Shown: one piece after another, positions 1-11,724 of the stretch
Position numbering within the stretch: position 1 is the stretch's first letter
Layout of the letters: every line of letters begins with the position of its first letter
Assembly: GCF_022201045.2 (NCBI RefSeq)
Contig: NC_068556.1
Span: 4,132,001-4,196,000, forward strand
Length of the DNA stretch: 64,000 nt
Origin: Citrus sinensis
Lineage: Eukaryota; Streptophyta; Magnoliopsida; Sapindales; Rutaceae
Direction of reading: 5' to 3'
Position numbers and translations under genes: made by a program
Notes under the pieces: generated by a model
What the model was told of the DNA's origin: nothing
The model's database searches: none
Seen by the model: the letters and a program-made list of their open reading frames with translations, nothing else

Positions 1-213
1 CAAAGTGCTGAAAATGGTTTTATTAGTTACGGCATAATAGTTTATTTCGTTGTTTTACTTTCAAAACTGTGTTTAAATCAGTCCATTGGTTCTGGCACAT
101 GCACAGTTTGAAGTTATTAGCACAGTAGTCAACATTGTGAAGATTTTACTTTCCTTTCATTAATGTACTAGCCATGTTTAATCCTCAAGAGGTCTGAAAA
201 CTCTTTGCTACAG

Positions 214-585
214 GGTTTTACCTTCTAGCAAAATTTGAAGCTGCTGCGGACAGGAAAATTTATAGTAAAACTCATTACATAATCAGTGGGCACTCCTTGG
301 AGCACTTGTGCTCAGCAATCGTCCCTGTTCTGCTTTCAGTCATGCTCATGTATAGAGATACAAAATTTCAAAGGTACGTTATATTTCTCTGTCATGTCTG
401 AGAAGTTAGGTGGGGCAAAATGATGTTTGTGTTTATGGTTTCTAGTACACAATTCATGGTTTTATTATTTATTTATTTTATCTAGTGTGTATACCTGTTG
501 GCCTTTGCTCACTTGCTTCGACCTTAGAGAAAAGCTGACTGGTCTTGTTTACTCTTACATGTTTGCCGGACTAACAACAGATTAG
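214..585 (+). CDS. 3' exons of probable alkaline ceramidase-like membrane protein (partial)
   Basis: One clear exon, 214-373, follows a 'ctacag' acceptor and ends at an 'aaag|gtacgt' donor. It encodes about 53 residues, starting FYLLAKFEAAADRKIY and containing ISGHSLEHLCSA followed by a hydrophobic segment. The pattern LAK..E..D..I...SGH.L.HL, then a membrane helix, is what I recall from the C-terminal part of alkaline (phyto)ceramidase-like, metal-dependent lipid hydrolases that sit in ER/Golgi membranes and release a fatty acid from ceramides. A possible terminal exon is 486-585, in phase after a 'ttttatctag' acceptor and ending in TAG, but a read-through stop shortly after 373 is equally possible. 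The 5' part of the gene lies outside the window. The family call rests on one motif and one helix, so it is tentative; the exon itself is firmer. Confidence 0.45.
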
Positions 586-3500
586 GTGACTGTAAAGAGG
601 GCGTCCGTGACAAATGAAGATGAAATGCAATGTTTTCGTAGTGCAGTAGTTATCAGGTAGGTGCTTGAGAATTTGTAGTGAAACCATGATAGCATTTTGG
701 TGATTTGTATTACACAACCCATTTGTAGCCCAAGAAGAACTTGATGATTCTCCTGTATTTACCTCCTTTTATCGAATTCTCAAGACTTTTAGCTGAACAT
801 GGAGATAAAAATTTGTTGGTTATTTGCTCTTGTATCCTATATGAGTATATTCAGTTTGGCCGGTAATTGTATTATTTGTTGCTATTGTTTCCGCAGTTAT
901 TCTGGGAATGGTAGCCTTTTTTCATATTGTGATTTCAATGAGTTTCTGCTGGGAAATGCACTCGTCCGGTATAGCTTGCTTTTTGAGCAAAGCATGGGCC
1001 ATAAAATTCTACTACCTTAAATCTTGTTCGCCATTGACCTTTTAAGGATTGTGATTGAACTATATGTGAAATAATGGACAATGACATTGATGCATAAAAG
1101 ATGGAACCATTGCACATGTGTTGTCTGTGATCCTTGTTCATAGCCTGCAATGTTCCAACATTCCTTGCAAAGTAGATTGCTTGAATTGTAAAGTTACAGT
1201 GACTACGACATTCCAGACCCTAGATTTCCTTTTGGTAATTGAGCATCTGCGACTGTGAGATGACAATGAGATCACAAATTAACAATTCCAATGCCACATG
1301 TATGGCACACAATCACAATATGGCTTCACATGCTTAATGTTCTCTGGACAATTGTATTATTTGGCCTCATAATCCTCTCCAATATAAAGGGCATGCCATA
1401 CTCACATGCAGGAACATGTACCAATTGAACGAACGACGGCAAAATGTCATGACTAATACATATGATATGTTGCCCAAAAAAAAAAAATTAAGTTTTGAAC
1501 AGTGTGAATGCAAGAATTTGACTTTAAAACTAACTGATAAAGACAAATGAATTTTCTTTTATACCAACAGCTGCTGGATTAAAGTATTTGGTGAGATTAA
1601 GGATTGGTTACCTGTTCCCATCATTTGCTTTGAATAAACGTCCCCCAAATTATCTCAAGTAGCTGGCACTGCTTCTCTGATTAGTGTTTATATGCATGTG
1701 ACTTTTGTGCCCTGCTATGCACTTGCTATGTCGTTTATACCTTCAATCCTAGTACCCAGTAATGGAAATTGGAATGAATCCTCTGTCAGCAGAGGCCTGC
1801 CCTGTCTTTGTTTTCATTTTCTGCTTTTTTTTTTTTTTTTGGTGTCTTGGCTAAAAGTGGGGCTCCATTTTTACGCTTGGTGATACAGTCAAGTGCAAGT
1901 TTTTTTTTTTTTTTTTTTTTTTGCCCCCGAAATTTTCAAAATGCTCAAGATTGATACAGTTTCCCGTTAAAATTGAGAGAAGGAAAATATAAAATGACTT
2001 CGGTTGCACCTTTTTTCCTTGGCAAGTGTCGGTGCGAGCTTCATTCCTTGTGCCGCTCAGCATAATGTCATTATTGCTAATTATCATATGTTTATCAAAG
2101 GAATTGGACGCTTTCAAATTATTGCAAGTTTCACCTTCGGGAAGCAAGGATACATTATTGTTTCGACTTTATATTTTTATTTATAAATTACCATTAATTG
2201 AGTGATCTAATTAGAAAAATTATTAAACCAAACCACCCCTTGTCTTTTCTCTCGTGGGGTGTCTGACCCTAAATTGATACGACTCAAGTCGTTGCAGTTG
2301 TGACGGCACTTTAATTAACGTAAAGATCCTCAAATCAAACCTCGAACGCAGCACTAATTATTAACCAGAAAACTCCACATTTTGACTTGTGATTTAAGCT
2401 TAAGTTAGCTACCTGGCGACTTGGATTGCTTAACTAATTATGTTGACCATCACCAAACCTAAAGTCTACAGAACAGCAAGAGCCATCAAGAATCGTCGGT
2501 GGGGTTTCCTCCTCACATTGCTCTTCTTCGTGGGCTGTGATTTGGTGAATCTCTATCTACCGTACTATGTTTGCTTCCAAAATCCCCAAAAAGGGCCAAA
2601 TAAGTGACAAGTTGTATTAATTAATAGTAGAATTTCAAGATTAATAATTCTACCACTATTTTTAAGTTGCTATCAAATTTCTCCTAAATATACTCACTAA
2701 AGTGTTTTTTTCCCATTAGTTGCTGATGATTACTATTTTCGGGTTTTGTTAAAATATTTAAATTAATAACTTAAAAAAAAAAAAAGGAAAATTGCATTAT
2801 TTTATTAGAATTATTTAGAAATAAGTATCAGCCTGTACATAATTATATATTTAATCAAGATTCTCTGTCAAATTCACAAGAAGATCATTAATCAAAACAC
2901 CTTCCAACCATCTGATCTACAACTACAAGGGCCTCGCCAATCGCCATAAGACATGGACCCCACGTTCTCTGACACTACACTCTTTCACATGCCCAGAAGC
3001 AAGCCAAGACCCTTATTATTATTATTTTTTTGTTGGGACGGTTTTAAAACGGCAGCAAAAACGTAGGGGATAACATTGGAACCCCTACCTATTCTCATTC
3101 ACAACGAATGACTTTAGTTCGTGCATTTAATCAAATGGACCCCTAGTCTTTATAAATATACACTTAAAAATCAATAGAGACATGCCCGGATCAGCTTTAT
3201 GATAGCATATCCTAAATATGAGGCTTTGGAATGAGTGAATTTAATTTTAAATATTTGAAGAAAATTTTCTTCTATTAATATACATAATAAATAAATTTAA
3301 ACCTTTTCAAAAAAAATATAAAATTTAAATATGTTCATATCATCATATGCACAAAAAGAAAGATATGTTAATAAAAAAGTGGTTCTAGATATATTTTAAA
3401 AAATTTTAATTATAAAATAATATGATACAAAAAATTTGGATATACAATAATAGTTAGTTTATGGCAGGAATGACTTTTGAGAGAGCTTGGTATCTTTAGG

Positions 3501-3989
3501 ATTGCTATCATTAGAGAGATTGGTAGGTGAAATACTGCAAGGATCATTAGGGGTGTTATCTGTAGAGACCCTCTGATGCTTAAGTCGGGTGTTGGGAGTA
3601 GCATGATAACAAATAATAAAGTAGATAAAAGAATAAAAGACTTGGATGATATTGTGCTCTATCCTCCATTATCCTTTTTTTTTTCTTTTGTCCTATCTTT
3701 GGGTACTGGCTACTTTATATAAGAGGAATAATCAAAAGTATAATTAAGTTAGAAATAATAATTTCCTATCTTGTAAATTTTGAGTTTGACAAGGATTAAG
3801 ATCTATGATATTTTATCTTATTTAGTTTAGGACATGTCCACTTTTGTCATTAGGTAAAAATCTAAGTACAACAAACAATCTACTAATATTTATAATTAAA
3901 ACTCCATTATTTTTTTAAAATTTTAATATACTATTTGGGATATCTTGTACTACTCTTATTCAAATTATATTATAATACAATCCTAAAAT
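586..3989. other. 3' flank and intergenic DNA, no gene seen
   Basis: Probable 3' UTR of the preceding gene for the first few hundred bases, then AT-rich spacer. The short open frames have no recognisable domain or codon pattern. A T(23) run lies at 1900-1922 and a shorter T run at about 1827-1840. Around 3480-3720 a 'gatgcttaagtcgggt' stretch upstream of a TATA-like 'tttatataag' resembles leader regions of plant LTR retrotransposons, but no LTR ends or coding frame can be assigned. Confidence 0.5.
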
Positions 3990-3998
3990 ATAGATAAA

Positions 3999-4601
3999 GA
4001 GTGGAGCTATTGGCACTCCCTTATTAAACTTTTAAAACTCCTATTTTCTGCAATTACATTTAAGGACAAATGTAAATCTACCATATTTTCGCTCTCTAAA
4101 ATACAAACAAGCCCGTACGCCCATGCCTCGCATAAGTACAATTTTTCACTATTTACAATTTATTGGCATTCATCATCAATTCCATTCCAAATATCAATGA
4201 ATTGTTTGAATCTCAGGCATCCAAAAAACTAAAAAAGAGTGTTATAGACCCAACAATCTTTTGTTTGAAAAATCTCATGACTATCCAATGGTTTAGCATA
4301 GATTAAGGAGTGGGACTAAGAGAATTTATAAAACGGCAAAATTGCAAAAGAAAAAGATTTCAAGAGATGGAGGGAAAATTGTATGAATGACAAGACCAAA
4401 AGCATGACATGAGATAGGTGGCAGAAATATTTCTGATATTTATTGTTGGGTATTGTAGAGAAAATCAAATTTAGAAGAAGGACAATTTTAGAATTAAAGT
4501 GGATGCTAATAATAAGGATAAATTTTCTATCATTATTCGATGGGGTGTACTTATAATAGGGGTTTTAAAAGGATATTAAAGGGGTGCCAATAACCCCACT
4601 C
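3999..4601. mobile_element. MULE-type non-autonomous element with about 48-bp TIRs
   Basis: The left end GAGTGGAGCTATTGGCACTC and the reverse complement of the right end, GAGTGGGGTTATTGGCACCC, match closely, and similarity continues for about 48 bp into TTTTAAAACYCC. The flanks are atagataaa (3990-3998) and gtagataaa (4602-4610), a 9-bp duplication with one mismatch. Long TIRs starting with G and a 9-bp duplication point to the Mutator (MULE) superfamily. The 603-bp body has no coding frame. An 8-bp reading (tagataaa) would leave hAT possible. Confidence 0.75.
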
Positions 4602-5147
4602 GTAGATAAAAAAATAAGTTGATATACTTCTAATTATATGGAAGAAAATTAATCTTTTTACGACACAAGGTGGTTGAATATTTAAATTATTGATGTATAA
4701 CTGATGACATACTGAAGTGTATTTAAGTTATTTTAAGGGACCTAATTGACAGAAGAGAACAAACTAACGTGCTTGGACGAACAATCACAGAAAACAGGGG
4801 GACCCAAATCTCATAATGAAGAAAAAAAAAACATGAACAAAACTACGTCTACGTGTGGTTGTGTGAGAAGTAGGGAGTGAGATCACAAATCGCATTGAAA
4901 ACTTGGCATAAAAGTTATCAACGAAAAGGAAATTACAGCAACAATATAAGAAGAGTAAGCTTTGAGTCAAGACTGAGACAGAGAAAGCAAAGCCAGATTC
5001 CAAAGTTGGTGAGGTGCACGCATCCCTTTTGGGTGGCGACTATTGCCCCTTCCCACTCCCTTTCTCACTTTACATATCACAAACACATTCTTCATTCCTC
5101 TCCAAATCTAAATCACCAAGTAAAAAATAATAAATAAATAAAAAAGA

Positions 5148-5924
5148 ATGTCCGACAGAGTCTTCCCGTCTTCAAAACCCGCCGCGAACGGCAACGGCAC
5201 CGTCTCTGCCGCCGCGCCGCCCCCCGTAAAGCCCCCCCTCCGCCCGCCGTACCGTCCCCAGCCCCACGCACGCCGCCACCACCGGCCCCGCCGCAGCTAC
5301 CGCTGCTGCTGCTGCTTCTGGACCATTCTCGTAATTCTCATCCTCGCTCTACTCGCCGCCATCGCCGCCACCGCTCTTTACGTCCTCTACCGGCCCCATC
5401 GCCCCGAATTCTCCGTCCCTTCCCTCCGGCTCCACCGCCTCAACCTCACTTCCTCCGCCGACTCATCGACCAACCACGTCGCCACTCTCTTGAACTTCAC
5501 CGTCACTTCGAAGAACCCAAACTCCCACATCACTTTCTACTACGACCCGTTCGTTATTTCTGCCTTGTCCTCGAGTGACGTATTCCTCGGAAATGGGACT
5601 GTGCCTGGTTTCTTTTCGGACAAAAAGAACCAGACCTTTCTCAAAAACGTGGTCGTCTCGGGATCGATTGATCTTGACACCGATTCGGTGAAGTCATTGA
5701 AGTCGGATCTGAAGAAAAAGAATGGGGTTTCCTTAAAAATAAAGCTGGACACGAAGGTGAAAGTGAAAGTGGGGAAGCTCAGCAGCAAGAAGGTGGGCAT
5801 TAGGGTTACGTGTGAAGGTTTTAGAGCGGCATTACCAAAAGGTAAGACACCGTCGGTGGCTACCGTTGATAAGTCTAAGTGTAAGGTCGATCTTCGGATC
5901 AAGATCTGGAAATTTACTTTTTAG
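5148..5924 (+). CDS. NDR1/HIN1-like (LEA_2 domain) membrane protein, NHL6-like
   Basis: Intronless frame of 258 codons. Residues 1-50 are a proline- and basic-rich cytosolic tail (PPPVKPPLRPPYRP, then HARRHHRPRRS). A cysteine cluster YRCCCCFW leads into one hydrophobic helix at about 56-80 (ILVILILALLAAIAATALYV), then a conserved YRPHRPEFSVPSLRL stretch opens the extracellular LEA_2/WHy-like beta domain that fills the rest. Several N-glycosylation sequons are present (NLTS, NFTV, NGTV, NQTF). This layout is typical of plasma-membrane NHL proteins, linked in the literature to pathogen response and to ABA or osmotic signalling. The ATG at 5148 is the first in frame, follows an A-rich leader, and gives the usual family length. 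The first 300 bp are strikingly GC-rich against the AT-rich flanks. Subfamily (NHL6 versus NHL13) is inferred. Confidence 0.87.
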   Translation: MSDRVFPSSKPAANGNGTVSAAAPPPVKPPLRPPYRPQPHARRHHRPRRSYRCCCCFWTILVILILALLAAIAATALYVLYRPHRPEFSVPSLRLHRLNLTSSADSSTNHVATLLNFTVTSKNPNSHITFYYDPFVISALSSSDVFLGNGTVPGFFSDKKNQTFLKNVVVSGSIDLDTDSVKSLKSDLKKKNGVSLKIKLDTKVKVKVGKLSSKKVGIRVTCEGFRAALPKGKTPSVATVDKSKCKVDLRIKIWKFTF

Positions 5925-7210
5925 TTTTTCTTCTTTCGTTCTTTCTTTCTTTTTCTTTTTTTTTTAAAATTTAATTCAGCTGTTTGTTCCCCACACACAA
6001 ACCCCCACTCTCCCCCCCTTCTTCTTTCCCTTTTTTTTTTTGGGTTATATTTTTGAGAGTTTGTTAACTGTTTATTCTGATGAAGATGAACGTGAAAGGT
6101 GAATTATGGAGTTGAGAAATTGGAAATTGATAATGTGAGTAGAGAGAGTGAGAGAGGAGAAAGATGTTAAATTAGAATTTTATCCCAAAAATCTGCCTTT
6201 TTTTTTTTTTTTTGAAGTGTTGTAAGTGAATTTGGTTGATATATATATATATATAAAATTGGTTCATTGAGAATTGAATTATGAGAGTATTACTTTTTGT
6301 TAATTTACATGGTCTGTAGCATAATTATGCAAAAGCATAATTCAATGAAGTGCTGTGCTTGTGAAAGCGGCGGGCATTTATACTTTTATGGGGTTGTTAA
6401 TCATTCAGGAAAGATATGATATGATGACTTCTCAGGATTGTTGATGAATTTAGAGAGTGGGTAAACCTGAAGGGTCCGTTTTGCAAGTTTTGAGTTGCAT
6501 TTTTCAAGTCTTGTTAGTAATAAAAAATAAAAAATTGAGAATTTTAGTAAATAATTTGGATATGGAGTTAAAAGTTTTGAAGAAGAGATGGACCAACAAT
6601 TTAATTTGGTTGAGTCTCATTGTTGGTCATGGGAACCAATTAGAGCAAGACCCCGTGGGTGGCTGCCTACCTTCCAGCTCATGGTACGCACGATTGCATT
6701 TAAGATATGAAATTTGTAGGCCTGTTCAGCTATATCACACTGATGGGGAGAAGGCGCATTGAATTTATTGAAAAATGAGGTGTGAGTTGAATCTTAATTT
6801 ATTTCTGTGCCTATCACATTTGAGTTTAGTGGTGAGCGGGGGACGGTAGAAAATAATAGTAATAAGAATGAAATCTTGACTTTATAAATGATATGAAAGC
6901 TTTGGTTTTTCCTGTAAGTTGATTAATTGGGGGGGGTCGTCCACATCCATTAAAGTGGTCTTCTTCTTCCCTCGCGTGCATCTGAATCTGATCTCACTTC
7001 CGTTCCACCAACCGTGCTACAAATTAATCATCTTTTACTCCGCTTAATTTACTATACTACTACGCTTTGGAAGATAAGATTGATTGAGAAAGAAGAAATG
7101 CCAAAAAAAATAGAAAATAAACAAATTGCCAAGCAATGGATAAAGCTATAAAGGAGAGCATTGCATTCAAAAGTGAACCTCCCGAGATCATGATAAATAG
7201 GGAGCGAAGT

Positions 7211-7243
<33 letters not shown>

Positions 7244-7812
7244 TTGTTTGTCGTCTCTCGTGGTGTGACGATGTGGAGAAAAGCCGAAAGGTGAAAGTGA
7301 GAGTTAAATTCGGATGCACGTGCTTTGTGTGCGTACGTGGTCTGCTCGGACAGGGGCAGTTAGAATTTTGTCAGTGCCCACTCCCCACTCCCCATCTGGT
7401 TCCTTTTCTTTGCACCGACTTTTATTTTTATTTTTATTGAGGAGATAGATAAAGAATCAAAGAAGACGGACAAGAGGAGCCTCTTCTTCTTCTTTTTTTA
7501 ATTTCTCTTTGATTAAAACGATGAAACAAAATATTAATAAAATGTGAAAAATGGACACAGAGGTGAATTGAATTCTACAGACACGTTAATTGATTGAGAT
7601 TTTACTTTTTCACTAAGTTTAGTTTAAAATTGTGAAGTGATGGAATGTAAATTCGTTTGTAGTGGGACTTGGCTTGTAATTCTGCACCAGTTATTAGTAT
7701 CACCGCCTGCACAACTCTCCAACCCATACTCTCTAAGTACTTCATACGCAATTCTCTTTTTCTGCATCACCACCGAGGCACCGACACATTTCTCCAATTG
7801 TTCACGACAAAT
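5925..7812. other. 3' UTR then intergenic spacer
   Basis: Pyrimidine-rich 3' UTR to about 6050, then AT-rich spacer with short (AT)n near 6240 and a hexamer array at 7211-7243. A minus-strand open frame of 70 codons at 7624-7836 has balanced composition but matches no family I know; it abuts the desaturase relic and may be chance. Confidence 0.5.
7211..7243. repeat. (ACACGA)n short tandem array
   Basis: About five and a half perfect copies of the hexamer acacga. No coding frame uses it. Confidence 0.9.
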
Positions 7813-8135
7813 GATAACCTGAAGCCTCCAATCCAAGCAATGATAGGCTACATCTTATTCTTTCATCAACACCAGCGCGTACCATGACCAAACTTGGACA
7901 CCAATCAAAATGTAGTTATTACACCCGCTTCACATCAAACCGTCAAACAGGTACAAACAATTCCTGCAGCAAAAAATTATAACGCTTTCACACCAGACGT
8001 CTAATGTCTGCATCCGTAGAACCGGCGGCTGCTGGAAGATTATCCATTGTCGTTCGTTGCATTTGCCTTCCGAAATAATTAATTAAGGCAATCTTGTACG
8101 CTTACGCATAATCGCTTACCGCATGTGCACGAGCT
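7813..8135 (-). pseudogene. Relic of a second sphingolipid delta-8 desaturase (3' end)
   Basis: This stretch aligns by eye with 14869-15195, which is the 3' UTR and last codons of the intact desaturase at 15040-16383. Shared blocks on the + strand include gaagcctcca, atcaaaatg.agttatta, cgtcaaacaggt.caaa, then, after a gap of roughly 75 bp in the relic, a gctgctggaag-like block and a cttgtacg-like block. The relic has many substitutions and indels and no open frame, so it is dead. It shows an old duplication of the desaturase segment in the same orientation about 7 kb away, with the LRR kinase now between the two copies. Confidence 0.8.
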
Positions 8136-8181
8136 CAGGCTGCTGCTGTTGATGTGTTAAAAGCTGTATTTCGGCAATTAA

Positions 8182-8371
8182 GGGTGTGTTCGGAGTGAGG
8201 TGTGGTAGTTTTTAAGCTGCAGATACTGTAAAATAAAAGATACTGTCGTAGAATAAAAGTTGAAAAAATTTTTTTTGTTAAGCTGCAAAAGTCCAGTTAC
8301 AAGAATTACTAAACACCTTAGTAGCTAGACTTTGACAATTCAACTATCTCACCACACTCCCAAACAGACCA
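8182..8371. mobile_element. Tourist-like (PIF/Harbinger) MITE
   Basis: The left end GGGTGTGTTCGGAGTG and the reverse complement of the right end, GGTCTGTTTGGGAGTG, are imperfect inverted repeats, flanked by TAA at 8179-8181 and 8372-8374. A 3-bp TAA duplication and GG..TGTTTGG ends are usual for Tourist elements. About 190 bp, non-coding, sitting just beside the desaturase relic. Confidence 0.65.
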
Positions 8372-8374
8372 TAA

Positions 8375-10553
8375 GTTATCAAACTAAAAACACTTATAAT
8401 CCCTCCCACACGATCTCTGGTGCGAGCTTCGGCTTCAATCTCGATATATAGGCACTTCAAATATCTATTTCTTAATTTCTTGAGGTTCAATGTTCGATCT
8501 GTAATCGGTGCCTCTATTCTCTTCCATATAAAAGTCTTTAATGATCTTCTCCTAGTCTTTTTCTTCATTTATAGTAATGTTATGTCGACCATATCAAATG
8601 CAACGTGATCACATACCACATTTTCTTTGATGCAATACTAAAAACGTGTAACATAACATCACCCTAACAAACATGCAATTAAACTTTAATTTAATGTGAT
8701 TAACAGATATGTTAAAACTTGATATCAAAATGCCTGCGGCATAATAGTAACAGTGAGGGAAATATCAGGTTCAAGTTTTTAACAGGATGCGATAGTTGCA
8801 TCATGGTAACAGCATGTGAGTAACTTTTTTAGTTATCATTATAACTCTTATTCCCTCTGTATTGTAAATATTATAAGAAAAGATAATAGTACGCCTGTAA
8901 TTTGGCGAAACCATAACAAAAATCCATTTTTTTTTTCATTAGTGATCATGTGTATCTCTTTTTCGACAATTATGCCTTTTGACTACTGACCCAAGTGTAT
9001 TCATGTGGACGCAATCGTCCAAAAAAAGATTTGTGTGGTAATTTTTTATTTAATCCTGTAAATTATTTTTCTTAATACCATTTTATAGTAATAGTACAAA
9101 TAAATAACAGTAATAATAATAATAACAACAACAACAACATAAATTTTTTGTTGGAGTGACGAGATTATGGACATTATTTTGAAAAGAAAATATAGGAGTA
9201 AAAATTTTATAAGAGTTGAAAAAGAAAGCTTAAATTTTGATGATAAATAAGTACAATTAATTAAAATGATAAAATGGACATAACATCCGTAAAGATAAAA
9301 AAAACTTAATTAAAAGTAAAATTAAGTTTAAGAAATCTCCTAAAAAATCAAGTGATCCTTGAAAAAAAGAAAATGTTCTAACACACACACACAGACACAC
9401 AAAATTATGCTTTCAATCTTTATAACTTTAAATAATTATCGTAGTTTAAAGGAAGATGAAAAAGATTGGGGTTCGCGTAGGCTATTCAATTGGATTGACA
9501 AACCAACATCAGTTACTAGAGTTTAGAAGCTGTCAACATATAATTTATCACTAAGTGGGCACTTAAGTATAAAACACTTTAGTTAAGAATCTGTTTAGTG
9601 AAAATCACAAATACAAGGCGAAGAATGGTTAGAGACTTTGTTCTCAATAATATACTAGTGTCACTTTTAAGGTTGTTGGAAGTTGATTGAAACAATCAAT
9701 TATGAATTATGGGCTCCATAATTCTACTTGTCGTTTATCAAGCAAAGCAACTGGAGGGCACGTCGTCTACAGTTTTAACAAAAATGTGTGGCATGTCGTT
9801 AAGACTAAAACTATAAATGACGCATCATCTAGCGGATCTGCCAAAGTTTCGAAGTTGATCTAGATGACGTGTCGGAATCATATTAAAGAAACAAATGTCG
9901 TGTCGTTTATATATAAATTATAAGCGACAACGAGTCATCCAATATGTACGCCGACGTATACTTTTTACACTTGTTTGAAAGAGACATCACCCAAGTGGTA
10001 ATATTATTTTCTGCATTACAACAGCAGTGGTAACTAACAACATATTATGTCTTGTAGAAGTGATTTTTTTTTTTTTCTTTCAATTTTATCCTACGAGTTA
10101 TATCTATAAAATAAAATCCACTTATTCAACGTCAACAGTAGAAAAGAACTAAACATAACAAAGATTGGGGCATGATGTTCTTGACATCACCGAAGACTCT
10201 ATTTGGTATTGTGAATTTAAAATCACATTTATTGTAGGATAAAAAACAAAGAAAAATATTTGTTAATATTCAACTAATTAAATTACTATTTTCTGCTCAA
10301 AACTTATTAAAAAAAAAACCTTTTGTTGTATGTTTGTACATTTTCATTAATACATCATTAAACAGATACATTATTTTACACAAGGTTTGATTAAACATCT
10401 TTTTTGCAAATTAATATAACTGAAAATAAATAAAAATGTATATTAAGCTATCCGGATCTGCAATGCTTCATTTTCTTATCTTTCATTCGGTGAAACAGTA
10501 TAAATTCTAAGGTGAATCTTGCAAAAGAACTCTGAAAATAGGGAAAAGATAGT
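8375..10553. other. Intergenic spacer with microsatellite and possible CACTA relic
   Basis: No gene seen. (AAT)n(AAC)n lies at 9111-9139 and an (AC)n-like tract near 9383-9400. From about 9720 to 10060, repeated short motifs in both orientations (acgtcgtc, atgtcgtt, gatgacgtgtcg, gtcgtgtcgttta) recall subterminal repeats of plant CACTA elements, and a cttgtagaagtg end lies near 10053-10063; no matching left end was found. Confidence 0.5.
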
Positions 10554-10562
10554 TCTATATCA

Positions 10563-10703
10563 GGGTCCAACTATGTTGCAACAGTGGTACGGTACTGCTG
10601 TTGTTTTCAATCATTAAATCTAGTTAATACAACTGTATAATTATAGATCCAATGACTGGTTGCAACAGTGATACAGTACCACTATTTTAACATAGTTTTA
10701 CCC
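10563..10703. mobile_element. 141-bp MULE-type MITE with exact 9-bp target duplication
   Basis: Left end GGGTCCAACTATGTTGCAAC; reverse complement of the right end GGGTAAAACTATGTTAAAAT; the similarity continues through CAGTGGTAC.GTA for about 45 bp. The flanks are identical: tctatatca at 10554-10562 and 10704-10712. Only about 50 bp separate the arms, so it could fold into a long hairpin. Confidence 0.85.
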
Positions 10704-10712
10704 TCTATATCA

Positions 10713-11724
10713 GCCACTGGCTGAAAAATATTAGTTCTAACTTCTATGCTCATATATTTCCATGACATGTTGCAAGTTTGCACTCGTACATTAAACTGCT
10801 AACAATATATTTTTTTTAATTCTATTTTGTTTTTAGAAAATTTAAGGGGTGGACAAATAGAATGTAAGATTTTCTGTAGTAATAAATTTGTCCTTTTTCC
10901 GAAAGTCCTACTTTGAGGATAACAATGAAATGAAGAAAGAAAATTTTAAAAAAAAAATGAACAACGCAGTCCAAGTATCTCTGCCTGCCTGGAGTCCATT
11001 TCTTTTTTGGAACGTCAGATAGCGTAACATTCAATTTGACAGGTAAAGACAATGTTGTCTCCTTCAGTTCTAACTGGAAATCTCTTCTTCTTAGTTGTTC
11101 TTTGAAAGCTCAACCCTCAAAACCACTCATGTCTGTCATTCACCCAAACACGGTTGACATTTGAAACCGACTGCTGCGTTAAAAAAGCTTGTCTTACTTT
11201 ATACCCCCCAGTCCAACAATTATGGTGTCCACTTACAAGTAATTGGAATAAGAATTCTAGAATCGAAATTAATAATGCGTTTATATAAATTTAAAGTTTT
11301 GAATCAGAATGAAATTTATACGGGTTTTAAAAATTTAAAAATTATTATTGGGGTGCTTATTCTCAAGATCCTACTCTTATAGATTGACAAAAATACTCCC
11401 ATTTAAATTTTTAAATTCTACTTTGTCCTCGTTAGTTCACGAAAATATAATAAAAAAATTACAAAAATCGTTTTCGTTTTAATTCATTTTCATTCTAAAT
11501 CATTTTAATTACTAATTAATGAATACGCGGTGAAACCAGCGTGTACACACACGATCCCCTAACGCGCTATGATAAGTTGCCACGTGTAACACACGTCCCC
11601 TTTACCCTCAGTTCAGTGGCACAAGCACAACGGCTACTTAGCCGGTTAGCCACCGCCTCCTTTTCACTTTCACTTGCTTGCTTCTCGTGAGTCTGTGTCG
11701 TGTGAGAAATTTTCCAAAGCAAAA
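10713..11724. other. Intergenic DNA and promoter of the LRR receptor kinase
   Basis: AT-rich spacer without a supported gene. A CACGTG G-box lies at 11581-11586, 139 bp before the chosen ATG, next to a second ACGT core (cacacgtccc). No clear TATA box was found. Confidence 0.5.

Noticed and set aside
5540..5902. Antisense frame of 120 codons in the NHL gene
   Set aside because: Shadow of the coding strand, serine/phenylalanine-rich, no independent support.
11674..11724. Upstream ATG of the LRR kinase
   Set aside because: It would put 17 polar residues before the signal peptide; the second ATG starts the signal peptide directly.
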